The notes beneath the pieces are model-generated. The model searched no databases. It was not told where the DNA came from and was given only the letters and a program-made list of their open reading frames with translations. A DNA stretch of 32,242 nt, taken from positions 1 to 32,242 of the forward strand of contig JAJRTY010000040.1 of the NCBI GenBank assembly GCA_024278055.1, read 5' to 3'. The position numbers and the translations under genes are program-made. Shown here one piece after another: positions 7,491 through 16,184 of this stretch. The stretch comes from Alphaproteobacteria bacterium. Its GTDB lineage: Bacteria; Pseudomonadota; Alphaproteobacteria; Rhizobiales; JAJFHR01. The stretch's first letter is position 1. Each line of letters starts with the position of its first letter.

Positions 7491-8685
7491 TTGCGAATAG
7501 TTCGAAAATAGCAGCGCTCATTTTCTCCTGTTCTGCGAGAAGCGAATCAAATAATGCGCTCTTGTGGATATACACGCCATCAATTCCCGGCACCGTGTGG
7601 TCGAGTAACAGCCGGGCATTTACCGGGTCAATTCCCTCTCGCTGGGCAATGGTGCGGTAGGTATGGCGCAAGATGTGGCCGGTTTCGCTGGGCAGGCTTT
7701 TTTCTTTCCAAACCTGGGTGGCGATTATTTCGCCCGTCTTGCTTGATCTGGTGGGAAACAACCACGGCGCATTTGGAAACAGAACTTCACTTGTTTGCAT
7801 TATCTGTTCAACCAGTTCCACCATTCGCCCGGACAATGGCAAATCGAACGAGCGTCCAGATTTCATTCTCGGGATGCTTATTGTCTTTTGCTCAAGGTGA
7901 ACCCACTCCCGGCGCAGCGATACGAGTGTACCGGGGCGCAGTCCTGACAATAGCCCAAGGGTATGCATGTCACGGCGCAAAGGATTGGGTAAGGCCTGAA
8001 CCCTGCGCGACCAGTCGGCAAGATCATCTGGCATGATGACACGGTTGCTTGCCCGCTCCTTGTTGAAGGTGACCGCTGCAACCGGGTTGCCGGGCAGTGA
8101 GTCCGGGTCATCCACAACCTTGAGGGCAAAATTATAGCCTGCCCGGAAGTCTCGCATCGCTTGATTGGCGCAACGGGGACCATGATCCTTGGTGATGCGC
8201 CGGTGTTCCTCGCGCGCCATTGAACGCTTTATGTCTGCAATCGAGACATTTGCCCAATCGGATAGATACCGCTCGAGCCGGTCCATCATGTCGGCAATGG
8301 TTCGTTCCGCGCATTCGCGTGAACGCATATCGGCGGTGTATTCTTCATACATCCGCCGCACGGTCCAAGTTCCGGCATCGGCTTCGGGGTCGAATGCCGG
8401 TGCGTTGGGATCAATACCTGATTTAATTTGTTCAAGGATGGCGATTGCCCTTGTCCGCGCATCCTCCAGAGAAAGTTCGTTTGTTGTACCAAGCGTATGG
8501 CGGACGGTCTTGACCAGCGTTCTGCGACCGTGTTGCCCCCTCCAGAGGTCGCGCTGGACCTTGTAGGATTTGCTTTTTTTGTTGATGGTCACCATAAACC
8601 CGGTGACCTTGGTATCGCGCACATCAAACGGTTTGCCCTGATACTGCAATCCCTTGATATAGCCCTCCGTCAAGCGTTCAGGCAT
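7474..8685 (-). CDS. int: Tyrosine recombinase (phage-type integrase)
   Basis: A 403-residue site-specific recombinase that should integrate and excise the island. The N-terminal 60 residues resemble the arm-binding domain of P4-type integrases, a SAM-like core-binding domain spans about 105-195, and the catalytic domain about 215-390. The catalytic set is visible: Arg250 (SGLRPGT), Lys275 (MKSGR), His337-x-x-Arg340 (GHILRH), His363 (LLDH), and the nucleophile Tyr372 (GVYIH). The ATG at 8685 follows GGAAAGGA; the longer frame to 8751 adds an unlikely leader. It sits about 165 bases from a tRNA 3' remnant, the classic position for an integrase next to its attachment site. Confidence 0.93.
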   Translation of the reverse strand: MPERLTEGYIKGLQYQGKPFDVRDTKVTGFMVTINKKSKSYKVQRDLWRGQHGRRTLVKTVRHTLGTTNELSLEDARTRAIAILEQIKSGIDPNAPAFDPEADAGTWTVRRMYEEYTADMRSRECAERTIADMMDRLERYLSDWANVSIADIKRSMAREEHRRITKDHGPRCANQAMRDFRAGYNFALKVVDDPDSLPGNPVAAVTFNKERASNRVIMPDDLADWSRRVQALPNPLRRDMHTLGLLSGLRPGTLVSLRREWVHLEQKTISIPRMKSGRSFDLPLSGRMVELVEQIMQTSEVLFPNAPWLFPTRSSKTGEIIATQVWKEKSLPSETGHILRHTYRTIAQREGIDPVNARLLLDHTVPGIDGVYIHKSALFDSLLAEQEKMSAAIFELFATSGDK

Positions 8686-8849
8686 GCTAAATTTCCTTTC
8701 CAAACCGTATATCTCGCATATCCCAAACCGTTTCCAAACCGGGTGGCCCAAGGGTGCGCGAGGGCTGCTTAGTGGAAGAATAGCGCCAAATGCCTGATTT
8801 AGCTAGTGTTTATAGTAGACAAGGGGGATTGAAAGGGATAACATGTTCC

Positions 8850-8896
8850 GACTTCTAATCCGTAGGTCGCACGTTCGAATCGTGCCGGGGTCGCCA
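8850..8896 (+). other. tRNA-Arg(TCT) 3'-end remnant: attachment-site scar of the island
   Basis: The sequence from 8850 fits the 3' part of a tRNA: anticodon loop CTTCTAA (852-858 of this kilobase, anticodon TCT), variable loop AGGTC, a perfect T-arm GCACG-TTCGAAT-CGTGC (8869-8885), acceptor strand CGGGGTC (8886-8892), discriminator G and CCA (8894-8896). The matching 5' acceptor GACCCCG is absent upstream and the 5' anticodon stem does not pair, so this is not a functional tRNA. It is what remains where an element integrated into the 3' half of a tRNA gene. The intact, reconstituted tRNA-Arg should lie to the left, outside the window. No second copy is present within 1-8849. Confidence 0.75.
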
Positions 8897-8904
8897 GTTT
8901 CAGA

Positions 8905-9828
8905 TTAATCACCATCAATCGTGCCTTTGTGCCTGCCGCTTTCGCGGTAGATAACGTATAATCCTGCAGCAATGATGATCGCGGCACCCAGTAAAGTGGT
9001 TTGATCCGGCGTTATGCCCCAATAAAGAACATCAATCGCCACAGCAAACACCAGCGACACATACAACAGCGGTGCAATCACCGACACCGGTGCATATTTT
9101 ATCGCCTGCATCATGAAAAACTGAGCCCCAAGGGCAAATGTGCCCATGACCAGTAACAAGATCCATTCAGTTGTGGTCGGTTGGCGCCAATACCACGGCA
9201 GGATAACGCTGGCGCAGGTTACGACGATTACGGAAAAATAAAGTACAATAACAGCACTGTCATCTGTCATCGACAATCGCCGTCGCAATACAACCACCAG
9301 AGCGAAACACAAAGTTGATGCCAGAAGAAGTAAAATAATCGGGTCAAATCCGGCCTGCGGTTTTGTCAGCACCAAAACGCCTAAAAATCCCACCAGGACA
9401 CCGGTCCAGCGTTTAAATCCCACTTTTTCCCTGAGCATTGGCACACTAAGAGCTGTGATCATCAGGGGAGCTGCATAGGTGACAGAAACCGTTTGCGACA
9501 ATGTCAGGAAATTCAAAGAGTAAATCAGGGCAGCCATGCCGGCCGCACCAATAAACCCCACCGACAGATGCGTGAAAGGTTTTGACGTTTTGAGCGCAGG
9601 CAGGTTTCCCATCACCATGAGCAATATCAACATGGCGGGAATGGGAATCAAATTGCGAAAAAACAACAGCTGAATGGTCGAAAAATCATCGCGAAGAAAT
9701 TTAATCATACCATTCATCGCCACCCAGAACACTTCTGACAGAAGCATAAAACCAATACCGTATAATGCTGATGATGAAACAGGGTTAGTATTTGTTTTAC
9801 TGGTATTTGCGGTATTTTTTTCTATCAA
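8905..9828 (-). CDS. EamA/DMT-family transporter
   Basis: A 307-residue inner-membrane protein with ten predicted helices in two repeated EamA halves (about residues 22-150 and 168-300), the architecture of drug/metabolite exporters such as RhtA or RarD relatives. The substrate cannot be read from sequence. Translation starts at a TTG (9826-9828) preceded by AGGAG 8 bases upstream; no better in-frame ATG gives the first helix. It is the first chromosomal gene to the right of the island scar, ending 9 bases after it, so its 3' end may have been brought close to the tRNA by integration. Confidence 0.85.
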   Translation of the reverse strand: MIEKNTANTSKTNTNPVSSSALYGIGFMLLSEVFWVAMNGMIKFLRDDFSTIQLLFFRNLIPIPAMLILLMVMGNLPALKTSKPFTHLSVGFIGAAGMAALIYSLNFLTLSQTVSVTYAAPLMITALSVPMLREKVGFKRWTGVLVGFLGVLVLTKPQAGFDPIILLLLASTLCFALVVVLRRRLSMTDDSAVIVLYFSVIVVTCASVILPWYWRQPTTTEWILLLVMGTFALGAQFFMMQAIKYAPVSVIAPLLYVSLVFAVAIDVLYWGITPDQTTLLGAAIIIAAGLYVIYRESGRHKGTIDGD

Positions 9829-10157
9829 AACCCGAACTCCTGGAAAGTCAATATTGTTTCAATCCGTGTGCGGCAAAACACAAAACTTTAAGCGCTTGCA
9901 CGTAGGCCGTGGGATGGAACTTCAGAATTGAAAACAGAAAAAATCTGCCGGGCAGGGGCATCGTAAATCGATATCAGACTATACGCCGCAGGCTGGATGC
10001 ACAAGCGGATTTGGTGTTAACAATGCTATGCGTTTTTTGCATCTCAGCCTTGCTTAAACGGCGCTGGTAAAAAACTGAATTAAGCGCATATAGCAGTCAG
10101 GAACAAACCTCGAAACGAGCGTTTTAACTAACACTGAACCAAAGGAAGGGGCATGAA
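9829..10157. other. Intergenic region between divergent eamA-like and DUF1127 genes
   Basis: About 330 bases without a gene. It must carry the promoters for both divergent genes. I see the ribosome binding site GGAAGGGG just before 10158 and AT-rich tracts, but no convincing -35/-10 pair, repeat or RNA. Confidence 0.4.
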
Positions 10158-10376
10158 ATGGGCTCTATTGCATCACAGTACAACACATCAATCATCGGAA
10201 CTTTTTTCCAGGATTTCGCCGGAGCTCTTGTCAACTCCGTGGTCTCCTTGAAAGAGTTCATTGCCGTCTCCCGGGCGGAGCGTGAATTGCGCCTCCTCGA
10301 TGACCGCATGCTGGAAGATATCGGTCTTAGCCGGTCAGATATTTCCTATGCAGTCCGCCGGGGAACAGGCCGCTAA
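10158..10376 (+). CDS. DUF1127 small protein
   Basis: A 72-residue protein whose C-terminal third has the DUF1127 (YjiS-like) signature: LRLLDDRMLEDIGLSRSDI, rich in Arg and acidic residues. In alphaproteobacteria short DUF1127 proteins have been linked to RNA turnover and phosphate or stress-related regulation, and DUF1127 domains bind RNA; the role here is inferred from family only. The start has GGAAGGGG upstream, and a strong terminator follows 38 bases after the stop, so it is a single-gene transcript. Confidence 0.85.
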   Translation: MGSIASQYNTSIIGTFFQDFAGALVNSVVSLKEFIAVSRAERELRLLDDRMLEDIGLSRSDISYAVRRGTGR

Positions 10377-10414
10377 TTCCACATTGTTTTCCTCAGCGAC
10401 AAGCTTAGACAATA

Positions 10415-10452
10415 CAACGCCCGGCGGTTGAGTTCGCCGGGCGTTGTTTTTT
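10415..10452 (+). terminator. Rho-independent terminator after the DUF1127 gene
   Basis: A perfect 12-base-pair GC-rich stem (CAACGCCCGGCG with CGCCGGGCGTTG) and 8-base loop, followed by six Ts. Confidence 0.92.
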
Positions 10453-10524
10453 GTAAAATTTGCTTAAAATTAACGTTCCTTCATTAAGCTTTGTAAAAAA
10501 AACGAACGAATTAGGCACAAACTC

Positions 10525-10800
10525 ATGCAGGAACAGCACACCACACCGCAAAAAGATGATGAAGCCCGCTGCGAATTCAGGCGGCGGACGCTGAAGGGCG
10601 GAAAAATTGTCTTTAACAATCGTCAAAGCGTTCTCGATTGCACTATTCGCGATCTGTCAAAAGCAGGATGTCGGATTATTGTGCCAGACCAGGCAGATAT
10701 GCCTGCGGAATTTGAACTTCATTTGCCCGGCAGTGATGAAAAATTTCAATGCCAGATCATCTGGAGAAAACAAAAAGAGGCCGGTGTTAAGTTTGAATAA
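10525..10800 (+). CDS. Single-domain PilZ protein (probable c-di-GMP receptor)
   Basis: A 91-residue protein with the two PilZ ligand motifs: the arginine motif RCEFRRR (about residues 15-21) and D-x-S-x-x-G as DLSKAG (43-48), separated by a beta-rich stretch. PilZ domains bind cyclic di-GMP and usually control motility, polysaccharide or envelope traits; small stand-alone versions are common in alphaproteobacteria. The ribosome binding site is weak. It is expressed independently: a terminator precedes it and the next gene is convergent. Confidence 0.88.
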   Translation: MQEQHTTPQKDDEARCEFRRRTLKGGKIVFNNRQSVLDCTIRDLSKAGCRIIVPDQADMPAEFELHLPGSDEKFQCQIIWRKQKEAGVKFE

Positions 10801-10821
10801 TGGTTAGAGAGGCAGCTAAAA

Positions 10822-12027
10822 TCAGGCCTCGTATGAATTCAATACTTCAAACCCGGCTTTAAGATCGGCAATAAGATCTTCGGGATTTTCCAGGCCGATA
10901 TAAAACCTCAAACTATACCCCTCATCCGGCCAGACATTAACGGTGCGGTAGGTGGAGGGATTAAAGGGGAGCACCAGGCTTTCGAAACTGCCCCAGGATT
11001 CACCAATGCCAAAACATTCAAGATGATCGAGCATGGCAAAAACAGCATCGTCACTATATGGCTTGAGCCTCACTGAAAATAGACTTCCGGCACCGTCAAA
11101 ATCCCGTTTCCAGATATCATGACCCGGATTGCCGGCAAGGGCAGGGTGGAGGACTTCTTCAATTTCCGAACGCGTGCGTAACCACTCAGCTATCGCGATG
11201 CCGTTTTCCATATGCCGCTCAAGCCTCAACCTGAGGGTGCGCAATCCCCGGGCCGCCAGATTGATATCATCGCCCCCCACATATAAGCCCTGGAGTTTAT
11301 GAGCTGATTTGAGGGTGGCGAAATGTCTTTCGCCCCCCGCTGTTGCGACGCCCATCATCAGATCAGCATGGCCGCCAATATATTTGGTCACTGCCTGTAC
11401 ACTGATATCAACACCAAGTTTCAAAACATCATAGTAAACCGAAGTCGCCCAGGTGTTGTCAGTTATTACGACAATTTCATGCTGGTGGGCAATTTTGCAA
11501 ATGGCTGGAAGGTCCTGTACCTCCATGGTTTGGGAACCCGGGCTTTCTGTGAAGATGACTTTGGTATTCGGTTTTACCAACCTTCCGATATCACCCCCGA
11601 TCAAAGGATCATAATAGGTCGTTTCGATATCCAGATTGCACAGGAACATTTCGCAAAACCGTCGTGTTGCCTGATAAACGCTATCCACCATCAAAAGGTG
11701 ATCACCGCTTTTCAGAAAAGCGAGCAGGGATGTGGTGATGGCATTGAGGCCGGAGGGACATAGAATTGTGCCATATCCGCCCTCGAGACCGGCCATTGAT
11801 TTTTCAAAATTCCGCGACGTTGGAGTGCCTGCCCGCGTATAGGTATATTCCTGTTTGTACTCAATAAAGGCTTTGGCAGTTGGAAAAAGAACAGTTGAGC
11901 CATGATAAACAGGTATATTTATAAAGCCGTGATGCTGGTGCGGAGCGCGACCCAGGTTAACAAGATCAGTGTATCCGGTTGAAGCAGAAAACACCGGGTT
12001 TCCGGGCTTGTTTCGATCGTTTCCCAT
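10822..12027 (-). CDS. metC: Cystathionine beta-lyase (PLP-dependent, Cys/Met metabolism family)
   Basis: A 401-residue fold-type I PLP enzyme of the trans-sulfuration group, which cleaves cystathionine to homocysteine in methionine synthesis. Visible features are YTYTRAGTPT (tyrosine and arginine contacting PLP phosphate, near 61-70), Asp190 in ITDNTW, and the Schiff-base lysine in VTKYIGGHADLM (Lys215). The family also contains cystathionine gamma-synthase and methionine gamma-lyase; the alphaproteobacterial MetC pattern fits best. I prefer the ATG at 12027 (MGNDRNK) over an in-frame ATG at 12072, which adds 15 unlikely residues; neither has a strong ribosome binding site. Confidence 0.85.
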   Translation of the reverse strand: MGNDRNKPGNPVFSASTGYTDLVNLGRAPHQHHGFINIPVYHGSTVLFPTAKAFIEYKQEYTYTRAGTPTSRNFEKSMAGLEGGYGTILCPSGLNAITTSLLAFLKSGDHLLMVDSVYQATRRFCEMFLCNLDIETTYYDPLIGGDIGRLVKPNTKVIFTESPGSQTMEVQDLPAICKIAHQHEIVVITDNTWATSVYYDVLKLGVDISVQAVTKYIGGHADLMMGVATAGGERHFATLKSAHKLQGLYVGGDDINLAARGLRTLRLRLERHMENGIAIAEWLRTRSEIEEVLHPALAGNPGHDIWKRDFDGAGSLFSVRLKPYSDDAVFAMLDHLECFGIGESWGSFESLVLPFNPSTYRTVNVWPDEGYSLRFYIGLENPEDLIADLKAGFEVLNSYEA

Positions 12028-12343
12028 GTGTTTTTCTCTGGTGTTTTTTACCCGAAACTGACCATTTGGCATTAACCAAAAATGAATTTGCCGTTGGATA
12101 GCGTTTTATCTTCTTGACCACAAGTCCATAATCGAATTGGATAAGGGCTGTAACAGGTTATTAAAACATGTTGCAAAACTTGTAAGGAGGGAACATCACA
12201 GTTTGTGATATTGACACAACTGGTGTAATTGATCCACATGAGGGACTGGGAGCCCTGTTGATCGATTGTAACAGGGTGTCTTTTGTGACGAGGTGTCGTA
12301 TCCTCATATTTACGTAAAATTTTAAAAACAGGGATGAGTTGAG
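12028..12343. other. metC-aapJ divergent regulatory region
   Basis: A 316-base gap between two divergent genes. It contains a 15-base palindrome at 12195-12209, a hairpin with arms CCCTGTT/AACAGGG at 12253-12276, and a weak candidate promoter for aapJ (TTGTGA at 12283-12288 and CATATT at 12305-12310, 16 bases apart). The regulators are not identifiable from sequence alone. Confidence 0.4.
12195..12209. promoter_or_regulatory. Palindromic operator-like site upstream of aapJ
   Basis: ATCACA-GTT-TGTGAT is a perfect 6+6 inverted repeat directly followed by TTGACA (12211-12216), which could be a -35 element, although no good -10 follows at the right distance. The TGTGA half-site recalls CRP/FNR-type sites but the spacing is shorter than for these. 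Confidence 0.35.
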
Positions 12344-13357
12344 ATGAAATATAAACTTCTTTCTGTCGCGCTTGGAGCAGCATTGGGCTTTACAGCTACT
12401 GCAGCAACAGCCGGCACATTAGATGATGTGAAAAAGAAAGGGTTCGTCCAGTGTGGCGTGAGCCAGGGTCTGGCAGGATTTTCAAATCCAGATGCCAAGG
12501 GCAACTGGTCGGGTCTTGATGTTGATGTATGTCGCGCAGTTGCCGCTGCCGTTTTCGGTGACGACAAAAAAGTCAAATACACACCATTGTCAGCCAAAGA
12601 GCGTTTTACAGCTCTGCAATCCGGTGAAATTGACATTCTGTCACGCAACACCACCTGGACCGCTACTCGCGATACAGCACTGGGTCTGAACTTTGCCGGC
12701 GTAAACTATTACGATGGTCAGGGCTTCATGGTTCGCAAGGATCTTGGCGTAGCAAGCGCACTTGAGCTTAACGGCGCTTCAGTTTGCACCAACACCGGTA
12801 CAACAACAGAATTGAACGTTGCTGATTATTTCCGCGAAAACAAAATGAAATATGAAGTGATTGCTTTTGAAAAAGCTGACGAAGTTATCCAGGCATATGA
12901 CGCTGGCCGTTGTGACGTGTTCACAACTGATGCATCTGGCCTCTATGCTCAGCGCCTCAAGCTGAAAGATTCGTCCAAGCATATCGTTCTTCCTGAAATT
13001 ATTTCAAAAGAGCCTCTTGGACCTGTTGTTCGCCAGGGTGATGATCAGTGGTTTAACCTGGTTAAATGGACTGTCTTTGCGATGGTGAATGCCGAAGAAA
13101 TGGGTGTTACATCTGCAAACGTCGATTCCAAAAAAGGCGGCAGCCCAGCTGAAAAACGTCTTCTTGGTGTTGAAGGTAACTTTGGCCAAAATCTTGGTGT
13201 CGGCAATGACTGGGCCTACAACATTGTGAAGCTCGTGGGCAACTACGCTGAAAGCTTCAACAGAAATGTTGGACCAGACACACCATTGGGTATTGCCCGC
13301 GGTGTTAATGCTCTGTGGAGCAAAGGTGGCATTCAGTACGCACCACCTATCCGCTAA
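12344..13357 (+). CDS. aapJ: General L-amino-acid ABC transporter, periplasmic binding protein
   Basis: A 337-residue secreted solute-binding protein of the AapJ/BztA type. Residues 1-23 are a typical Sec signal peptide (basic MKYK, hydrophobic core, ATAATAG cleavage region). The mature protein begins TLDDVKKKGFVQCGVSQGLAGFS and continues with GLDVDVCRAVAAAVFGD, diagnostic of this subfamily. It captures polar L-amino acids such as Glu, Gln or Asp in the periplasm and delivers them to AapQM. The permease and ATPase genes follow in order; a hairpin after its stop probably keeps the binding protein in excess over the membrane parts. Confidence 0.95.
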   Translation: MKYKLLSVALGAALGFTATAATAGTLDDVKKKGFVQCGVSQGLAGFSNPDAKGNWSGLDVDVCRAVAAAVFGDDKKVKYTPLSAKERFTALQSGEIDILSRNTTWTATRDTALGLNFAGVNYYDGQGFMVRKDLGVASALELNGASVCTNTGTTTELNVADYFRENKMKYEVIAFEKADEVIQAYDAGRCDVFTTDASGLYAQRLKLKDSSKHIVLPEIISKEPLGPVVRQGDDQWFNLVKWTVFAMVNAEEMGVTSANVDSKKGGSPAEKRLLGVEGNFGQNLGVGNDWAYNIVKLVGNYAESFNRNVGPDTPLGIARGVNALWSKGGIQYAPPIR

Positions 13358-13365
13358 AGAATACT

Positions 13366-13444
13366 CTGGGGAGTCTTTGTGCTTCAGGCGTGAGCTGTTT
13401 TTAACAGCACCAATGTCTGGCGCACGGAGCCTCCCCGGTTTTTT
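13366..13444 (+). terminator. Terminator/attenuator-like structure between aapJ and aapQ
   Basis: CTGGGGAG (13366-13373) can pair with CTCCCCGG (13431-13438), enclosing a second small hairpin (GCTGTTTTTAACAGC), and is followed by six Ts. It starts 8 bases after the aapJ stop. The arms are far apart, so efficiency is probably partial, which suits differential expression within an ABC operon. Confidence 0.55.
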
Positions 13445-13627
13445 GTAATTGTGTCTGCCACTCTTTCGACTGCCGACAGTTGAGCGAACGTGTAAAGTTA
13501 GGCTTGGGATGCTTAATTTTGAGATTGGGTGGTGGCCTGATTGTAAAACTCTCAATTCTGACGATCTTTAATGAATATTTGAGAGACTGCACCGAAGAGT
13601 GCAAGGTTTAATGGGGAGGGGTCATAA

Positions 13628-14845
13628 GTGTCATCTGACATTAGCGACAGAGCTGAAGACAGCAGTAAAGTCTCGATCTGGAACGATCCAAAAGCGCGCG
13701 GCATCTTTTTTCAAGTCATCCTGGTAGCAGTAATCGGTTATCTCATTTGGGCGCTGGTCGATAATACTATCCGAAATCTTGAAGCACGAAAAATTGCTTC
13801 GGGCTTTGGCTTTCTTAACACCACGGCCAGTTTTGGCATTAATCAGACTTTAATCCAGTATTCCGAAGCCTCCAGCTATGGCAAGGTCTTCATTATTGGC
13901 CTACTCAATACATTGCTGGTTGCCGGCGTTGGCGTATTTTTCGCTACGCTTATCGGGTTTTCAGTAGGCATTATGCGGTTGTCCAAAAACTGGGTGATTG
14001 CAAAAATCGCCACAGTCTATGTTGAAACCCTGCGTAACATTCCCCTGCTTCTGCAAATTCTTTTCCTCTATATCGCGGTTTTGAGGTCGGTTCCGGGCAA
14101 ACGCGACAAAGCTTCGTTTTTTGACACTATCCACCTTAATGTGACCGGTATCTGGGCACCCAAACCACTGCCTCAGGATGGCTTCAGTATTGTCATTATT
14201 GCTTTGATTTTGGGTTTGGTTTTAACTTATTTAATCAGTAAATGGGCAAAAAAGCGCCAGGCCGAAACCGGTCAGCAATTTCCGGTGGCGTGGACAGCGC
14301 TTGGTTTGATTATCGGATTGCCGATTGCGACCTACTTTGTTATGGGAAGCCCGCTTGAATGGGCCTACCCGGAATTCAGAGATACCGGATCGCGGTTGCG
14401 TCTGGGCTTCCAGCTTGGCACCGGTATGCAGATAATACCGGAATTTCTCGCACTTCTGATTGCTCTTTCACTATATACCGCGTCCTTCATAGCGGAGATT
14501 GTGCGAGCAGGCATATTGGCGGTCTCCTACGGTCAGACCGAAGCGGCCAGCGCTTTGGGCATCAAAAACTCTCATACTTTGCGCCTGGTGATCATTCCTC
14601 AGGCCATGCGGGTGATTATTCCGCCCCTGACCAGTCAGTATCTGAATCTGACAAAGAATTCTTCGCTTGCTGTTGCCATTGCATATCCCGATCTTGTTTC
14701 GGTTTTTGCCGGAACGGTATTGAACCAGACCGGGCAGGCAGTAGAAATTATTATGATGACTATGGGCGTGTATCTCACAATCAGTATTGTGACATCAATG
14801 TTCATGAACTGGTACAATGCCAAAGTGGCATTGGTGGAGCGTTAG
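13628..14845 (+). CDS. aapQ: General L-amino-acid ABC transporter permease
   Basis: A 405-residue inner-membrane permease of the HisMQ family. It has an N-terminal helix, a hydrophobic core, and a long variable middle typical of AapQ/BztB. The conserved EAA loop lies near residues 305-335 (AASALGIKNSHTLRLVIIPQA), where the ATPase docks. It starts at GTG, preceded by a strong GGGGAGGGG. The aapM start follows 4 bases after its stop, so the two permeases are translated together and form the channel. Confidence 0.93.
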   Translation: MSSDISDRAEDSSKVSIWNDPKARGIFFQVILVAVIGYLIWALVDNTIRNLEARKIASGFGFLNTTASFGINQTLIQYSEASSYGKVFIIGLLNTLLVAGVGVFFATLIGFSVGIMRLSKNWVIAKIATVYVETLRNIPLLLQILFLYIAVLRSVPGKRDKASFFDTIHLNVTGIWAPKPLPQDGFSIVIIALILGLVLTYLISKWAKKRQAETGQQFPVAWTALGLIIGLPIATYFVMGSPLEWAYPEFRDTGSRLRLGFQLGTGMQIIPEFLALLIALSLYTASFIAEIVRAGILAVSYGQTEAASALGIKNSHTLRLVIIPQAMRVIIPPLTSQYLNLTKNSSLAVAIAYPDLVSVFAGTVLNQTGQAVEIIMMTMGVYLTISIVTSMFMNWYNAKVALVER

Positions 14846-14848
14846 ACC

Positions 14849-16174
14849 ATGGCACAAGGATATGTAAGAAAAGAAATGTCGCCTGACATGGCACCGCCGG
14901 TAACGGAATCAGGTGTCATCGGCTGGGCATTGAAAAACCTGTTCTCAAGTTGGCTCAACGGAGTTTTGACGTTCTTCGGGGTGTATATTATCTACCTGAC
15001 GGTTCCGCCCTTCTTTGAGTTTACGATTTTTGATGCGATCTGGACCGGGGAGAACGGCAAAGCCTGCCGCAATATCACCGATGGCGGTATCGTGCCTGAT
15101 GGCCAGGCGATTGGTGCATGCTGGCCTTATGTTAAGGCCTATTTCTCCCAATTCATCTATGGACGTTATCCGCTGGAAGAAAGATGGCGGGTTGATATCG
15201 CCATGTTTGTTGGTGTGATTTCATTGATACCCTTGCTGATGCCCACATTGCCGTATAAGCGCGAAAATGCTATTTTCCTGCTTGGTATCTATCCTTTCCT
15301 GGTAACTATTCTGCTGACCGGTGGCAACATCGGCGTCGGCTCCGGTGCCTGGGGACTTTTGTTGATCCTTATGGTGTTAGGTGCCGGATTGGTCATCTTT
15401 CAGGCCAAGACCACGCAATCGATCCAGATAGGGTCGGGTCTCAAAGTTGTGGCAGCAATTGGTGCGGTTGTCGCACTGGTATACCTGGCCTTGAGCTTTG
15501 ACTGGGGCATGAGCCAAGTTGAAACACCACTGTGGGGAGGTTTGCTCGTTACCCTGGTTGTTGCCATAACCGGAATTGTTGCCTCTTTTCCCATTGGCAT
15601 TGTTCTGGCGCTTGGGCGTCGATCCGAAATGCCGGTGGCCAGACTGTTCTCTGTGATTTTCATTGAGTTCTGGCGCGGTGTGCCGCTGATCACTGTTTTG
15701 TTCATGTCCAGTGTGATGTTGCCGTTGTTCCTGCCCGAAGGTGTTCAATTCGACAAATTGCTCAGGGTTCTGATTGGTGTCACTCTGTTCTCAGCCGCCT
15801 ATATGGCCGAAACCGTCAGGGGCGGCCTGCAGGCAATCTCCAGAGGCCAGTATGAAGGGGCCATGGCACTGGGTTTAAGTTTCTGGCAGATGATGGGGCT
15901 TATTGTTCTGCCCCAGGCTCTCAAGCTGGTCATACCCGGCATCGTTAACGCCTTCATCGGTCTGTTTAAAGACACCACCCTGGTTTTGATTGTGGGTCTG
16001 TTTGATCTGCTGGGCCAGGTTCAGGCGTCTTTCACTGATCCTGTCTGGTCATCTCCTGTTACCAGTCATACCGGCTACCTTTTTGCAGGCTTGGTATTCT
16101 GGGTTTTCTGTTTTGGTATGTCGCGGTATTCGATTTTCATGGAAAATCTTCTTCACCGCGGTCACAAGCGCTAG
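14849..16174 (+). CDS. aapM: General L-amino-acid ABC transporter permease
   Basis: A 441-residue partner permease of AapQ, HisMQ family, with about eight membrane helices and a periplasmic insertion near residues 55-110. The EAA loop is in the last third ([21 protein letters not shown]). Length and order match AapM/BztC. The gene lies 3 bases after aapQ and 10 bases before aapP. Confidence 0.93.
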   Translation: MAQGYVRKEMSPDMAPPVTESGVIGWALKNLFSSWLNGVLTFFGVYIIYLTVPPFFEFTIFDAIWTGENGKACRNITDGGIVPDGQAIGACWPYVKAYFSQFIYGRYPLEERWRVDIAMFVGVISLIPLLMPTLPYKRENAIFLLGIYPFLVTILLTGGNIGVGSGAWGLLLILMVLGAGLVIFQAKTTQSIQIGSGLKVVAAIGAVVALVYLALSFDWGMSQVETPLWGGLLVTLVVAITGIVASFPIGIVLALGRRSEMPVARLFSVIFIEFWRGVPLITVLFMSSVMLPLFLPEGVQFDKLLRVLIGVTLFSAAYMAETVRGGLQAISRGQYEGAMALGLSFWQMMGLIVLPQALKLVIPGIVNAFIGLFKDTTLVLIVGLFDLLGQVQASFTDPVWSSPVTSHTGYLFAGLVFWVFCFGMSRYSIFMENLLHRGHKR

Positions 16175-16184
16175 AGGTAAATTT

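Noticed and set aside
8821-8896. A complete tRNA gene
   Set aside because: The 5' acceptor strand, D-arm and paired anticodon stem are absent.
8799-8987. Minus-strand frame containing LATPARFERATYGLE
   Set aside because: It is the antisense translation of the tRNA 3' remnant, a common spurious protein near tRNA ends.
15990-16184. Longer aapP reading frame overlapping aapM
   Set aside because: It is an out-of-frame shadow of aapM; the ATG at 16185 has GAGG upstream and starts just after aapM.
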